From positions 1-39,453 of the IMG/VR virus record IMGVR_UViG_3300042453_004679: a DNA stretch of 39,453 nt. One strand, 5' to 3'. Position 1 is the stretch's first letter; each line of letters begins with the position of its first letter. Made by a program: the position numbers and the translations under genes. Below, piece by piece: positions 7,248-16,056 of this stretch. Source of the stretch: a virus. Under the pieces are notes generated by a model. That model did not search any database. It was not told where the DNA came from and saw nothing but the letters and a program-made list of their open reading frames with translations.

Positions 7248-8359
7248 TTGCGATTTATCCTTACAAATTTAGCGCATTTATTAAAATCTTTTAGATATTT
7301 AGCTCCAATATACGTTCCACAACTTCTCAAACCACCAAGTATTTCTTGTATAATATCTTCAACTGGTCCTTTATACGAAACTTTTTCTACCTTGCCTTCG
7401 CTAGCCCTATATGTTTTTTTACCCTCTCCATGTTTTTGTTGAGCATAGTGGCTACTCATTCCATAAAACTTTAAAGATTTTTTTCTTTTTTCTGGCGGAT
7501 AATAACCTGGATCATTAGGTTGCCACCATTCATTAATTACTTCTCCATCATTGTTTACTATTGCACATCTATATTCGTATTCCCATTCTCCTTCACAAGG
7601 ATCTGTTCCAGAAAATAATGTTCCCAGCATTAGAAAATCAGCCCCTCCACAAATGGCTTTACATACGTCACCGCTGGTTCTACAACCGCCGTCGCTCATG
7701 ATTAAACCTAGTCTACCGGTCTCTGTTTTAAGTCCATGTGCAGCATGACCACACTCATTAACACAACTGAATGTGCCATAGCCAACGCCGGTAACCATTC
7801 TGGTTTGACAAAACTGACCGGGACCGATCTGTATTTTACAAATATCTATTCCTCCATGAATTATTAGTTCTTCACAAATTTCTGGGGTTGTTACATTACC
7901 AGCACAAATAATACTATCATTAAAAGTATTTCTAACATCTTTGCAAAACTTAACAAAACTCTCCATATATCCATTAGGCACATCGATTACTATGTTTGGA
8001 TTTTTACCTAATTTTTCTGATACAATTTTTAATTTTTCTATATCATCATAGGATTTTCCTATACTAATCCAAGCATAATCCAATCCAGCCTCGTTAAGAA
8101 TATTAGCTAGTTCATTAGCATCGTAATATTTATGTAAGGCTGTGATCATTTTGAATTTGGATAATCTTAAAGCCATATCCTTGGTGGTAAGCGGGACCAT
8201 ATTGGAGCATACTATAGGAATACCTGTCCATATTCTTGGACTATGATAAAATTTAAAATTTCTTTCAAGCACAACTTCTTTTCTGCTCTCAAGTGTTGTT
8301 CGTTGCGGTACAATAAGAACATCATCAAAATCTAACTTAATATCTTGACTAATTAGCAT
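7244..8359 (-). CDS. guaC: GMP reductase
   Basis: The 371-residue product matches the IMP dehydrogenase/GMP reductase barrel. Cys184 in IGPGQFCQTR is the catalytic cysteine that forms the thioimidate with the purine. The phosphate loop SDGGCRTSGDVCKAICGG and the C-terminal GGLRSCGTYIGA are typical of GuaC rather than GuaB, and the CBS domains of GuaB are absent. It would convert GMP to IMP with NADPH, moving host guanine nucleotides towards adenine synthesis, which suits an AT-rich genome. The start has GGAG about 10 bases upstream. It overlaps the 8349-8564 gene by 11 bases. Confidence 0.9.
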   Translation of the reverse strand: MLISQDIKLDFDDVLIVPQRTTLESRKEVVLERNFKFYHSPRIWTGIPIVCSNMVPLTTKDMALRLSKFKMITALHKYYDANELANILNEAGLDYAWISIGKSYDDIEKLKIVSEKLGKNPNIVIDVPNGYMESFVKFCKDVRNTFNDSIICAGNVTTPEICEELIIHGGIDICKIQIGPGQFCQTRMVTGVGYGTFSCVNECGHAAHGLKTETGRLGLIMSDGGCRTSGDVCKAICGGADFLMLGTLFSGTDPCEGEWEYEYRCAIVNNDGEVINEWWQPNDPGYYPPEKRKKSLKFYGMSSHYAQQKHGEGKKTYRASEGKVEKVSYKGPVEDIIQEILGGLRSCGTYIGAKYLKDFNKCAKFVRINRK

Positions 8360-8564
8360 CTTTTATATACTCCATGAAATCACTAATATCATAACAAAAC
8401 CATTCTTTAAAAGAATCAAAACCTTTTTCGGTCACACAAATTTTTGAACCAACTAATAAGCCTCTATGTTTATAGTATTTTAGTGTTGCTACTATAGCGT
8501 CTTTATAATTATCTCTATCTATAATATATCTAATATGGCCAGATTTAATATAGTATTTAGGCAT
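8349..8564 (-). CDS. Small phage protein, function unknown
   Basis: The 71-residue product begins MPKYYIKSGHIRYIID and contains VGSKICVTEKGFD. It resembles the short alpha/beta proteins common in marine tailed phages, with no assigned function. It overlaps guaC by 11 bases and the deoxyribosyltransferase-like gene by 8, so it belongs to the same unit and may be co-translated. Confidence 0.65.
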   Translation of the reverse strand: MPKYYIKSGHIRYIIDRDNYKDAIVATLKYYKHRGLLVGSKICVTEKGFDSFKEWFCYDISDFMEYIKDAN

Positions 8565-9090
8565 TATTAAAAAATTGCCATCTGTTATAAGTTTCTATTT
8601 TTTCTGAAGAGTCAATATAGTTTAGGTAATTTTTAACTTCATTCCATGAAGATAATATCATCTCATGGGGTAGTGTTCCAAATAACCAATCTGGCGCACT
8701 ACTCTTACCTTGCTCCATATGAATAATTACAGGTTTTTTACTTCTATTAGCTAAAAAAATTTCTTCATAAGTACCACAAGGATGTACATCAATATCTAAA
8801 TTAACTATTAAAAAATCACTAATATCAACAAGTCTCAGATCAACACAACGAATATTCTTCATTATTTTTTTAAGCTCATCATACTTTTCTTGTTGTTTTA
8901 ATTTAGTTTTGTATGCATGAACAGTATGATCTTCGTTACCTTCTAAACAAGGTTTCTTTATTGGATTAAATACTGTTATTCCTAAATTCACCAGAAAAGG
9001 CGTGATATTGTCTCTCCATGTCGATCCTCTATCTGGAACTCGATCCATAGCTCCAGCTAGATATACTCTTTGATTATTTAATCTATTCAT
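8557..9090 (-). CDS. Nucleoside 2-deoxyribosyltransferase-like protein
   Basis: The 177-residue product starts with VYLAGAMDR and continues with a TVFNPIKK-type turn, an Asp-rich DLRLVDISDFLIVNLD segment and GTYEEIFLA. This order is typical of the nucleoside 2-deoxyribosyltransferase/DUF4406 fold, where the Glu of GTYEE is the nucleophile. Homologues in tailed phages are usually assigned to nucleotide salvage or base hydrolysis. Its place beside GMP reductase supports a nucleotide role. The exact substrate cannot be read from the sequence. Confidence 0.75.
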   Translation of the reverse strand: MNRLNNQRVYLAGAMDRVPDRGSTWRDNITPFLVNLGITVFNPIKKPCLEGNEDHTVHAYKTKLKQQEKYDELKKIMKNIRCVDLRLVDISDFLIVNLDIDVHPCGTYEEIFLANRSKKPVIIHMEQGKSSAPDWLFGTLPHEMILSSWNEVKNYLNYIDSSEKIETYNRWQFFNNA

Positions 9091-9091
9091 T

Positions 9092-9238
9092 TTAGTCTAT
9101 GAATAAGTAAGTAAAAATGTTTTTAGATGGCTTTACGCCAAGAGATGGATTTAATCTGACGGATTGTATATCATGCAATCCTCGAATAATATTACCGAGC
9201 ATTGTAATAATCAAACAAATTAATAAGAAATAGTTCAT
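9092..9238 (-). CDS. 48-residue membrane-anchored microprotein
   Basis: A short frame starts at ATG 9236-9238, overlapping the stop of the glycosyltransferase gene as ATGA, and ends at TAA 9092-9094 just before the next ATG. The product begins MNYFLLICLIITMLGNII, a hydrophobic helix long enough to span the membrane, followed by a short basic tail. The coupling overlap and exact filling of the gap support a real gene. Function is unknown. Confidence 0.55.
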   Translation of the reverse strand: MNYFLLICLIITMLGNIIRGLHDIQSVRLNPSLGVKPSKNIFTYLFID

Positions 9239-9969
9239 AATATTTTCCCTATATATCCAAAGTATTTGCTTCTCATAGAGTTCACTTCGCCAATCATCTC
9301 TTTTAATGTTTCCGGATTGGTAGAGCGACCAGTTGGATTTTCGTAGTATAGGCCAACCGGATGGTTGACCATCTTTATTCTAGCACCACCCACGGCACAA
9401 CGCAACCAAAAATCTCCGTCCGCTGCTGTTTTGTAGTTTTCATCAAAGTATCCAAATCTATCATGAAGACTTTTTTTCCATAGTGGCATACAATGAGGAC
9501 TATTATTTCTTAAAAGATTCTCAAAGCTATGTGGAAGATAAGGATAAATTTGACTATAATCATTATTTTCATATTTTTCGTTAGCAATTGTTGATACGTA
9601 TGTTAGTCCGTATGCTACGTCTAAATCTGGATCTCTATCAAAACACTTAACCAGTATTTCAAAACTATTTATATTTTTTCTATCGTCAATATTCCAGTTT
9701 CCTATTAAATTTGATGAGCACATTTTAATAGCTATATTCCATGCTGCATATAGGCCAGGATCGCTATCTAGTTTATGATACTTTATATTTGAATATTCTT
9801 CAGTTAATGGTAAAATAAAGTCTTTTTCATTTTCTGGAGAAGCACAGTCTAAAAAGATAAATTCAATATCATCAAAGATAGATTGTTTTAACATATCTTC
9901 CAGATATCCTTGAACAAATTTTTCACCTTTATATAAGGAACAAAAAGAAGAGCATCTATAATTTTTCAT
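9235..9969 (-). CDS. GT2-family glycosyltransferase
   Basis: The 244-residue product has the GT-A fold of family 2. The N-terminal strand and loop (CSLYKGEKFVQGYLEDMLKQ) are followed by EFIFLDCASPEN, the acceptor-side SDPGLYAAWNIAIKMC and the metal-binding NWNIDDRK near residue 95. HCMPLWKKSLHDRFGYFDEN, then AADGDFWLRC, completes the family pattern. It should transfer a sugar from a nucleotide donor. It is coupled by ATGA to rfbC, the first sign of the main glycan island. Confidence 0.9.
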   Translation of the reverse strand: MKNYRCSSFCSLYKGEKFVQGYLEDMLKQSIFDDIEFIFLDCASPENEKDFILPLTEEYSNIKYHKLDSDPGLYAAWNIAIKMCSSNLIGNWNIDDRKNINSFEILVKCFDRDPDLDVAYGLTYVSTIANEKYENNDYSQIYPYLPHSFENLLRNNSPHCMPLWKKSLHDRFGYFDENYKTAADGDFWLRCAVGGARIKMVNHPVGLYYENPTGRSTNPETLKEMIGEVNSMRSKYFGYIGKIL

Positions 9970-10493
9970 TTGTTTCCTTTGTCCTTATTTGATAGAATTA
10001 CATCTTTAATTGGCCAATCTATATTTATTGTTGGATCATCGTATTTTATTACCGTTTCATATTCTGGATAGTGTTTTTCTGTTGTAAAGTAGCTAAAGTC
10101 TGCACCATCCTCACTTAATACTAATATTCCATGAGCAAATCCTGGTGGTATATATACCATATCTTTATTAGATTCTGATAATTCATATGAAACCCATTGT
10201 TTATATGTTGTTGAGTTTTCTCTAATATCAACAGCAACGTCAAAAATTTTACCTCTATTACATCTAATAATTTTGCCTTGTCCATAAGGATCTTTTTGAT
10301 AGTGTAATCCTCTTAAAACTTTATATTTTGAGAATGATGATTTTTCTTGAACTATTTCGGGTATACCGTTTTTAACAAATAGTTCTTTATTATAAGTCTC
10401 ATAAAGTGTTCCTCTATGATCTTCATAAATTTGAGTTTTAATTAAAATTATATCAGAAATTAATTTATTATAAATAAATGTATGATTCATCAT
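9966..10493 (-). CDS. rfbC: dTDP-4-dehydrorhamnose 3,5-epimerase
   Basis: The 175-residue cupin has the RfbC hallmarks: KVLRGLHYQ with catalytic His64, RGKIFDVAVDIRENSTTY, the metal-free cupin turn YIPPGFAHGILVLSE, and the tyrosine in FSYFTTEKHY (about Tyr135). The usual C-terminal DDPTINIDWP is present. It epimerises C3 and C5 of dTDP-4-keto-6-deoxyglucose on the way to dTDP-L-rhamnose or a related deoxysugar. RfbD-like reductase is encoded nearby, but the first two pathway enzymes (RfbA, RfbB) are not in the window. Confidence 0.9.
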   Translation of the reverse strand: MMNHTFIYNKLISDIILIKTQIYEDHRGTLYETYNKELFVKNGIPEIVQEKSSFSKYKVLRGLHYQKDPYGQGKIIRCNRGKIFDVAVDIRENSTTYKQWVSYELSESNKDMVYIPPGFAHGILVLSEDGADFSYFTTEKHYPEYETVIKYDDPTINIDWPIKDVILSNKDKGNK

Positions 10494-11281
10494 TTAATAT
10501 AATCTTTAAAATTTGTATAGTTTAAAAATATTTTGTCTAAATCTTTAGCAAAAAAGGATCGTAAGTATTCCATTGCTTTTGTCAGGGTCATTTCTCTGCA
10601 TAATGCCTCCTCGCCTTTCCAATAGAAAACATTGTGTCTATTTTCTCTATAATAGTACCCCATATCATATGCTTGAAGATTTGATGAAGGCAATTCGAAT
10701 AAGTGGGTAAATTTATTATTTATTAATACGGCATTATTCCATTCCATTTTTAATAAACTATATGAATATCTTTTACCCAATTCAGTCACGGCGTCTAAAC
10801 TGCAACCAAATAATTGATAAGATCCATGAATAGAATAATCATAATCTTCTCCATACTTAGCATAATATGTTATTCCTGGGGGAATATTTTCATTAAGTTC
10901 AATTATAATAATTTTAGGTTCTAGGATTATTATTTTTTCAAGTATGCAATAATCAAAACTATCAATATCTATAGATATAATATCAATATTTTTATATTTA
11001 TCAAGAATATTTAAAATATCATTTGGAGTTATAAATGAATGTAATATATCTACTGTTTTTGGTAAGTTATTTTTTAATTTTGCTACTGTAGATGTATCTG
11101 CTTCTATACACAAACCAGTGTAGTCATTTTTTAGATATAATAAATGTAGTGGATCTAAAGTTATGCCATCATTAGCCCCTATATTTATAGCAACACGTGA
11201 CATATCTATCTTATTTTTAATCATATGTAATATGATAGATTCTATCCATTCAGCACTTTGTTTCATTGTTAATGCTAGCAT
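10490..11281 (-). CDS. FkbM-like SAM-dependent methyltransferase
   Basis: The 263-residue product has a class I methyltransferase core: AINIGANDGITLDP is the SAM-binding motif I, GLCIEADTSTVAKL holds the acidic ribose-binding residue, and DIISIDIDSFDYCILEKI is the post-II strand. The layout resembles FkbM-type O-methyltransferases that act on sugars. I chose ATG 11279-11281, with AGGG 9 bases upstream, over an ATG at 11317 that sits directly on its AAGG. The chosen start lies just past the stop of the radical-SAM gene. It precedes rfbC in the same unit. Confidence 0.75.
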   Translation of the reverse strand: MLALTMKQSAEWIESIILHMIKNKIDMSRVAINIGANDGITLDPLHLLYLKNDYTGLCIEADTSTVAKLKNNLPKTVDILHSFITPNDILNILDKYKNIDIISIDIDSFDYCILEKIIILEPKIIIIELNENIPPGITYYAKYGEDYDYSIHGSYQLFGCSLDAVTELGKRYSYSLLKMEWNNAVLINNKFTHLFELPSSNLQAYDMGYYYRENRHNVFYWKGEEALCREMTLTKAMEYLRSFFAKDLDKIFLNYTNFKDYIK

Positions 11282-11285
11282 ATAG

Positions 11286-12665
11286 TTATTCCCTAGGAAA
11301 GTTTGTTGGACTTCCATCCTTAGAGTATTCTGAATATTTAGGTTTGTAATTTTCTCCTAGCCAGCCTACAGTTTTTTCTAATGCTCCATTATGCTCTGGA
11401 CTACCATCATATAAACTAAAGTCTTTAAGAGTATCTCCGTGTCCGAGTTCTACTAGTTCCTCCCATAATTCTGTTCCAGGGAAGGGTATGCAATCACTAA
11501 TTTGCCAATGAACAGTATTATTATTTTGCCTACCAATTCGTTGAAGGTCTTGAAGTATCTCTTGATCTTTTTCCCATGATCCTGTTTTTTCTCCTGGAAA
11601 ATTTTTCATGGTAGTAAAATGAAATTCCATATTTGAGAATCTAGTAACTAAATATTTTAGATTATCATAAGCAGTTTTAGTATTCATATGTTTTTTAACA
11701 TTATCAGATAGTTCCTGATTAAATGTTTCAATGCCAAATCTCATACCAACACAACCAGAATCCACCATTTTATCATATAGCTCTGGTTTACTCGTATCTA
11801 TTCTACCCATCATTGTCCACGGCAGACCTATTTCTTTTAGACCATCACATATTTTTGATATTCTACCTGGGCCCAGATTCCATGTATCATCATCAAAAAA
11901 AATACTTCTAAGATTTTCTTTTAAAATATATTGCATTTGTTTGATTTCATCTATTACCATAACTGCTGATCTAGCTCTATATTGTCCATTATTAATAACA
12001 TTTGGCCATTGACAATAAGTACATTTAAAAGGACATCCTCTAGAAGCGCTGATGGTTAATTGTATGGGCTGTGTGGACATGCTTGGATCGTAGTAATTTT
12101 GTATATATTCTAATGGTCTATATGGAACAAAATTTTGTCCATTAGGTAAAGTGTCTATATTTTTTAGATGTTCAAATCTAAAGATTTGTTGTTCAATATT
12201 TGGATTTTGACAAATTTTAAGTGCTGGGATATCATACTCTCCAATTATACAATAATCTACATGATCCAATAACATACAGTCATTTGCATAAGTTTTCATA
12301 TGTGGACCACAGTATACATTTACGCAATTTAATTGATCCTTCAATTCTTTAGCTACTCCATCAACTATAGTAAAAGTAGGAGTTGCGACATCATAAAAAA
12401 TAATATCTGGTTTAAGTGATATAATTTCTTGTTTAGTTATTTCTAAATTATTATGTTTAAGAGCTACTCCATCATAAAAATATACTTCAAAATCATGGCT
12501 TTCTACATATTTAGCTGCCCAGCCAAGCCAAAATGGAAATGGAGCATATCCATGGAAATGTCCTCCCGCATTAGTCCATGGCCATCTAGATCCAGCATTC
12601 GGTCCAGTATGTATTTGTCCATCAATATATTTTATGTTGGGTATATTAGCAAATAAAATTTTCAT
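11286..12665 (-). CDS. Radical SAM protein with B12-binding-like N-terminal domain
   Basis: The 459-residue product has an N-terminal Rossmann-like domain of the cobalamin-binding type (residues 1-150), without a visible DxHxxG cobalamin ligand. The radical SAM core follows, with CPFKCTYC (Cys211, Cys215, Cys218) to hold the 4Fe-4S cluster. Later motifs include FFDDDTWN and GMRFGIETF, typical of the BchE/MiaB-related branch. In glycan clusters such enzymes can methylate or rearrange sugars. The substrate is unknown. It overlaps the next gene by 4 bases. Confidence 0.85.
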   Translation of the reverse strand: MKILFANIPNIKYIDGQIHTGPNAGSRWPWTNAGGHFHGYAPFPFWLGWAAKYVESHDFEVYFYDGVALKHNNLEITKQEIISLKPDIIFYDVATPTFTIVDGVAKELKDQLNCVNVYCGPHMKTYANDCMLLDHVDYCIIGEYDIPALKICQNPNIEQQIFRFEHLKNIDTLPNGQNFVPYRPLEYIQNYYDPSMSTQPIQLTISASRGCPFKCTYCQWPNVINNGQYRARSAVMVIDEIKQMQYILKENLRSIFFDDDTWNLGPGRISKICDGLKEIGLPWTMMGRIDTSKPELYDKMVDSGCVGMRFGIETFNQELSDNVKKHMNTKTAYDNLKYLVTRFSNMEFHFTTMKNFPGEKTGSWEKDQEILQDLQRIGRQNNNTVHWQISDCIPFPGTELWEELVELGHGDTLKDFSLYDGSPEHNGALEKTVGWLGENYKPKYSEYSKDGSPTNFPRE

Positions 12666-13561
12666 ATTAGTCTTTCTAGCCAGTCGATGATTGATGTTGT
12701 TCTATGTTTAAATGTATGATATTTTAAAACATGCATATAACCATTTTCTCTAAAAGGAAGTGTTTCATCTGGATTATTTAGGTAAAAAGATATTTTTTCT
12801 CTCAAATCATAAAAACCTTCAGTAAATACTATAGAATTAGAAAATTCATGATTCAAAAAAATAGATGAATCTGATATTATGAAACCCTTACATGCTAAAA
12901 TATTAAAAATTCTAAAGTTGAATGATCCGTAATTTAAATGTTCAGTAAGATGAGCATTGAGGCAGATTTTTGCAGAAGAGTAGAGTGTGGCTTCATCTTC
13001 GATACTTATTTTACCGTGGCATAAATTTGAATTCCATCCTTGTGGATTACCATAAATAACTAAGCCCATATCAGCTACACATAATAAATATTTATTTAAA
13101 CTAACAGCATCTCGAATATTATTGCCAACAAAACAAAGATTGTGGCGTAAATTATCAGCTGGCTGTTTTGGGTAAAATATCTCTTCATCTACAGCAAATT
13201 GACATACAAGACCGTCACTGTGGCATTCATTTTTTAAACCATCGGACGGAAAGATGAAATTATTATAGTTGTTGGTAACAGAATGGAATATACCTACTGT
13301 TCCGGGCCAATGCGGTTTTGGAAAAACGTTTTGTAAATATAATACTTTGTATCCACTAGTACATTCAACCAATGGACTAAAAGCAATACTAACATCATAT
13401 GATATGTCTGTTGATCCATTTAAGTAGATCTCAGATACTCTGCTATCTCTGGACATATACTTGTGCCATGCCCTGGCAACCATTTCGTCGCCCTGTACAT
13501 TAGCCCCATTGTTAGAGGTATTTAGGGACGATGTTGATGTTGATATAATATTAATACGCAT
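12662..13561 (-). CDS. CgeB-like GT-B glycosyltransferase
   Basis: The 299-residue product resembles the CgeB/DUF3880-type glycosyltransferases. A first domain ends with YLQNVFPKPHWPG and HSVTNNYNNFIFPSDGLKNE. The second has LCFVGNNIRD, a KICLNAHLTE segment and the donor-site FRIFNILACKGFIISD. The tail FRENGYMHVLKYHTFKHR matches the usual C-terminus of this group. It should be an inverting or retaining sugar transferase of unknown specificity. It overlaps rfbD by 11 bases. Confidence 0.8.
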   Translation of the reverse strand: MRINIISTSTSSLNTSNNGANVQGDEMVARAWHKYMSRDSRVSEIYLNGSTDISYDVSIAFSPLVECTSGYKVLYLQNVFPKPHWPGTVGIFHSVTNNYNNFIFPSDGLKNECHSDGLVCQFAVDEEIFYPKQPADNLRHNLCFVGNNIRDAVSLNKYLLCVADMGLVIYGNPQGWNSNLCHGKISIEDEATLYSSAKICLNAHLTEHLNYGSFNFRIFNILACKGFIISDSSIFLNHEFSNSIVFTEGFYDLREKISFYLNNPDETLPFRENGYMHVLKYHTFKHRTTSIIDWLERLI

Positions 13562-14372
13562 AATTAGATTTTAGTCTTGATAGACCTGTGCGTATATCAT
13601 CTGGCGAACGATTAAATAATGTAGCATATTTCTTATTACATAATGATAAGTTATTGGGAAATCTATTATTAGTTGACTGTCCACCATATAGAATACTAGT
13701 GTCTCTACCAAATATAGTAGCGACTGTTGTGTATAAATCAAGTCTATTAACCACACTTGAACCAGCCAAATGAATTGTTCCTGTAAAATCTTCATTAATA
13801 AGATTTTTAATCATTTCTGCTAAATTCATAGCATAAGTTGGCGTGTTGTAAATATTTGTATAACACTCAATTTTTTGAGAACTGTCAAGTGATGATAGTA
13901 GTTTACTAAGCCACATACAACCATTTCCATAAACACCAGAGGTTCTAATAACAATATAATTATCGTGTTGACGACTTATTAATTCTCCTTTTAATTTTGA
14001 ACATCCATAGATCGTGGTTGGTTTAGTTTCTGAATCTTCTTTATAATTTCCACTAATTCCATCAAATACATAATCTGTTGATATATAAATAAATTTAGTT
14101 TGTGCATTAATTAAAGAAAATATATTAGAAATATAATTAGCATTAATATCAAATGCTATATCTGGCTGCTTTTCGCAATATGGAACATCTTTTATTCCAA
14201 TAGTATATATAATAGTATTAAATTGTGACCATGGCACATTATTATATGTTTCAGAACGTGTTATATCGAAAGTATGTCTATTGGTTACGATAGTATTATC
14301 ATATTGAGAAAAATATGAGTATAAATTTGAGCCAATAAAACCATTGCCGAGAATTAAAATATTATTAGACAT
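13551..14372 (-). CDS. rfbD: dTDP-4-dehydrorhamnose reductase-like SDR
   Basis: The 273-residue product is an extended short-chain dehydrogenase: GNGFIGSN (residues 9-16) binds NAD(P), STDYVFDG is the RfbD hallmark strand, and YGCSK supplies the YxxxK catalytic pair. The order and length fit RfbD, which reduces dTDP-4-keto-L-rhamnose to dTDP-L-rhamnose. With the rfbC gene about 3 kb away it would complete the last two steps of the pathway. The product sugar could differ from rhamnose. Confidence 0.8.
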   Translation of the reverse strand: MSNNILILGNGFIGSNLYSYFSQYDNTIVTNRHTFDITRSETYNNVPWSQFNTIIYTIGIKDVPYCEKQPDIAFDINANYISNIFSLINAQTKFIYISTDYVFDGISGNYKEDSETKPTTIYGCSKLKGELISRQHDNYIVIRTSGVYGNGCMWLSKLLSSLDSSQKIECYTNIYNTPTYAMNLAEMIKNLINEDFTGTIHLAGSSVVNRLDLYTTVATIFGRDTSILYGGQSTNNRFPNNLSLCNKKYATLFNRSPDDIRTGLSRLKSNYAY

Positions 14373-15153
14373 TATTTTGGATCCTATCTATCCAATAGTT
14401 AATAGATAATAAATTTAAATTATATTTAGTATTTATAATTTTAAGATATTCTTGATTTATTAGATCATAATTTAGTATATCATCAATAGTATTTAAAATA
14501 ATAATAGGCAATTGTTTATATAACTTATATATTGCATAATTATTAATATTAATAGTTACAGGTATTCTATTGCTGTATAGTACTTCCCATAATCTATGAG
14601 TATCAATACCATTACCAGCTGGACAAAGAACCATTTTATGATCTTGTATTTTTTGAAACATATCATGTAGAGTTAATGTTGGGTTATCTAGAGTGATATA
14701 TTTTGATTGTTTGGTCATATCGTATATTTTTTGTCTGTATGCCGGATTTGTTGTAATATTAAAATTACAATATAAGAATTGAGTTGGTATATGGTTTTTG
14801 TCTAGATTTTGTAGTATAGATTCTTTTAGACCAGCCCTGTCTGGATATCCTATTCCATGACCATCTCTTATTGAAAAATATTGATTTTCTAACCCAAGAG
14901 GAATGGGCTCTACCATATTGTTATAGGTAAGAGCATTAACAGCATACCATTTTTTAATATTTTTTGGAGCTAAAGATACTATTTGGTCCGTTATGGGATA
15001 ATCAGAGTTACCTGTGATCAAAACAACTTCATTATCTAATTTAGTAATAGTTTCAAAATCTTGTAAAAGATAATCTGTTTTACAAAAAAATACAGTTTTT
15101 CCATCATGTAAACTGGAAAGTTTATTATGTTCTAAAAAATCAGTATGGTTCAT
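14365..15153 (-). CDS. Exostosin-like glycosyltransferase
   Basis: The 262-residue product ends with a conserved donor-type segment: HKMVLCPAGNGIDTHRLWEV, then LYSNRIPVTI, followed by LPIIIL, as in exostosin/GT47-like proteins of capsule clusters. Upstream is a strand pattern with VVLITGNSDYPIT and a conserved PIPLGLENQ. It is therefore probably a GT-B type transferase, possibly with a shortened first domain. The donor is unknown. It overlaps both neighbours, by 8 and 14 bases. Confidence 0.7.
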   Translation of the reverse strand: MNHTDFLEHNKLSSLHDGKTVFFCKTDYLLQDFETITKLDNEVVLITGNSDYPITDQIVSLAPKNIKKWYAVNALTYNNMVEPIPLGLENQYFSIRDGHGIGYPDRAGLKESILQNLDKNHIPTQFLYCNFNITTNPAYRQKIYDMTKQSKYITLDNPTLTLHDMFQKIQDHKMVLCPAGNGIDTHRLWEVLYSNRIPVTININNYAIYKLYKQLPIIILNTIDDILNYDLINQEYLKIINTKYNLNLLSINYWIDRIQNNV

Positions 15154-15523
15154 ATATTTTTTCTTCTATTAAGATAGATTTTGTTAATAAATTTATTTCT
15201 TTTTTATATTCTGCTCTTTTATCATTCAGCTTATATACATTACGAGCTAAACTAATAAATTCTTCATCAAAAATATTTTGTTGTTCTTTTTTTCTTAACT
15301 TATCTTCTACTGCCCATAATTCATTATTAACATTTTTAAGTTTTTGATATATATTTTTAATATTTTGTTTATTACATATGATATTTATATATGGTAGAAG
15401 TTCATTTATTTCTTTTTGTATGTTTTGGGTCTGTAGAATATTTTGGCTTTTAAATACTTTAATTTCTAATATAGAAAATTTGTCAATAATTTCTCCATTT
15501 GAGACAAGTATTTTATAACTCAT
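15140..15523 (-). CDS. DUF6165-like protein
   Basis: The 127-residue product matches my recollection of DUF6165: IIDKFSILEIKVF near residue 12, LKNVNNELWAVEDKLRKKE in the middle, FISLARNVYKLNDKRAEYKK, and a C-terminal ILIEEKIYEPY. It is all helical. DUF6165 proteins occur in lipopolysaccharide and capsule clusters beside glycosyltransferases but have no assigned activity. The setting here, between a transferase and a methyltransferase, agrees with that. Confidence 0.7.
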   Translation of the reverse strand: MSYKILVSNGEIIDKFSILEIKVFKSQNILQTQNIQKEINELLPYINIICNKQNIKNIYQKLKNVNNELWAVEDKLRKKEQQNIFDEEFISLARNVYKLNDKRAEYKKEINLLTKSILIEEKIYEPY

Positions 15524-16056
15524 ATATTAATTATTCCAAAAGTTGGACAACCGTCTTGTGTAAGAGCAAAAATATTAAGATTATACTTAGAACAAAACTC
15601 ATTAACTGCTCGAACTACTCCTGGAAATTTATTATTATCATAATCATGTCCTGATATTATTCCATTTATTTTAGTTTTTTTCTTACATATTTCTAAGTCA
15701 TTCTTAACACTATCATAGGTATGGTCTGCATCTATATACATAAAATCAAAATAATGATCAGAAAATTTTTGAAGTATATGTTGACCATATCCTTTATGAA
15801 TACGTACATAATCATAATTTGAATATAAATTTTTTAAATATTGATAAGAAATTTCTAAATTGGCATATTGCATATTTAAACCATCTTTATCTCCTGACCA
15901 AAAACTACCTATAAAAGGATCAATTAGATGTAATTCCTTTGGAGATGTATTGAAAAGTATCTGTGAAAAATCACCTTTGAACACCCCTATCTCACACATA
16001 ATAAGATTTTGATCGAAAGTGCTGATGAAATCATTTCTTGTTTTATATATATTCAT
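15520..16056 (-). CDS. Class I SAM methyltransferase
   Basis: The 178-residue product carries CEIGVFKGDFSQIL as the SAM-binding motif, ELHLIDPFIGSFW as the acidic second motif, and FDFMYIDADHTYDSVKNDLE followed by NGIISGHDY, the Methyltransf_24 pattern used by sugar and sugar-nucleotide methyltransferases. It is coupled by ATGA to the glycosyltransferase gene before it and by 4 bases to DUF6165 after it. The target is probably a hydroxyl group on a sugar of the glycan. Confidence 0.8.
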   Translation of the reverse strand: MNIYKTRNDFISTFDQNLIMCEIGVFKGDFSQILFNTSPKELHLIDPFIGSFWSGDKDGLNMQYANLEISYQYLKNLYSNYDYVRIHKGYGQHILQKFSDHYFDFMYIDADHTYDSVKNDLEICKKKTKINGIISGHDYDNNKFPGVVRAVNEFCSKYNLNIFALTQDGCPTFGIINI

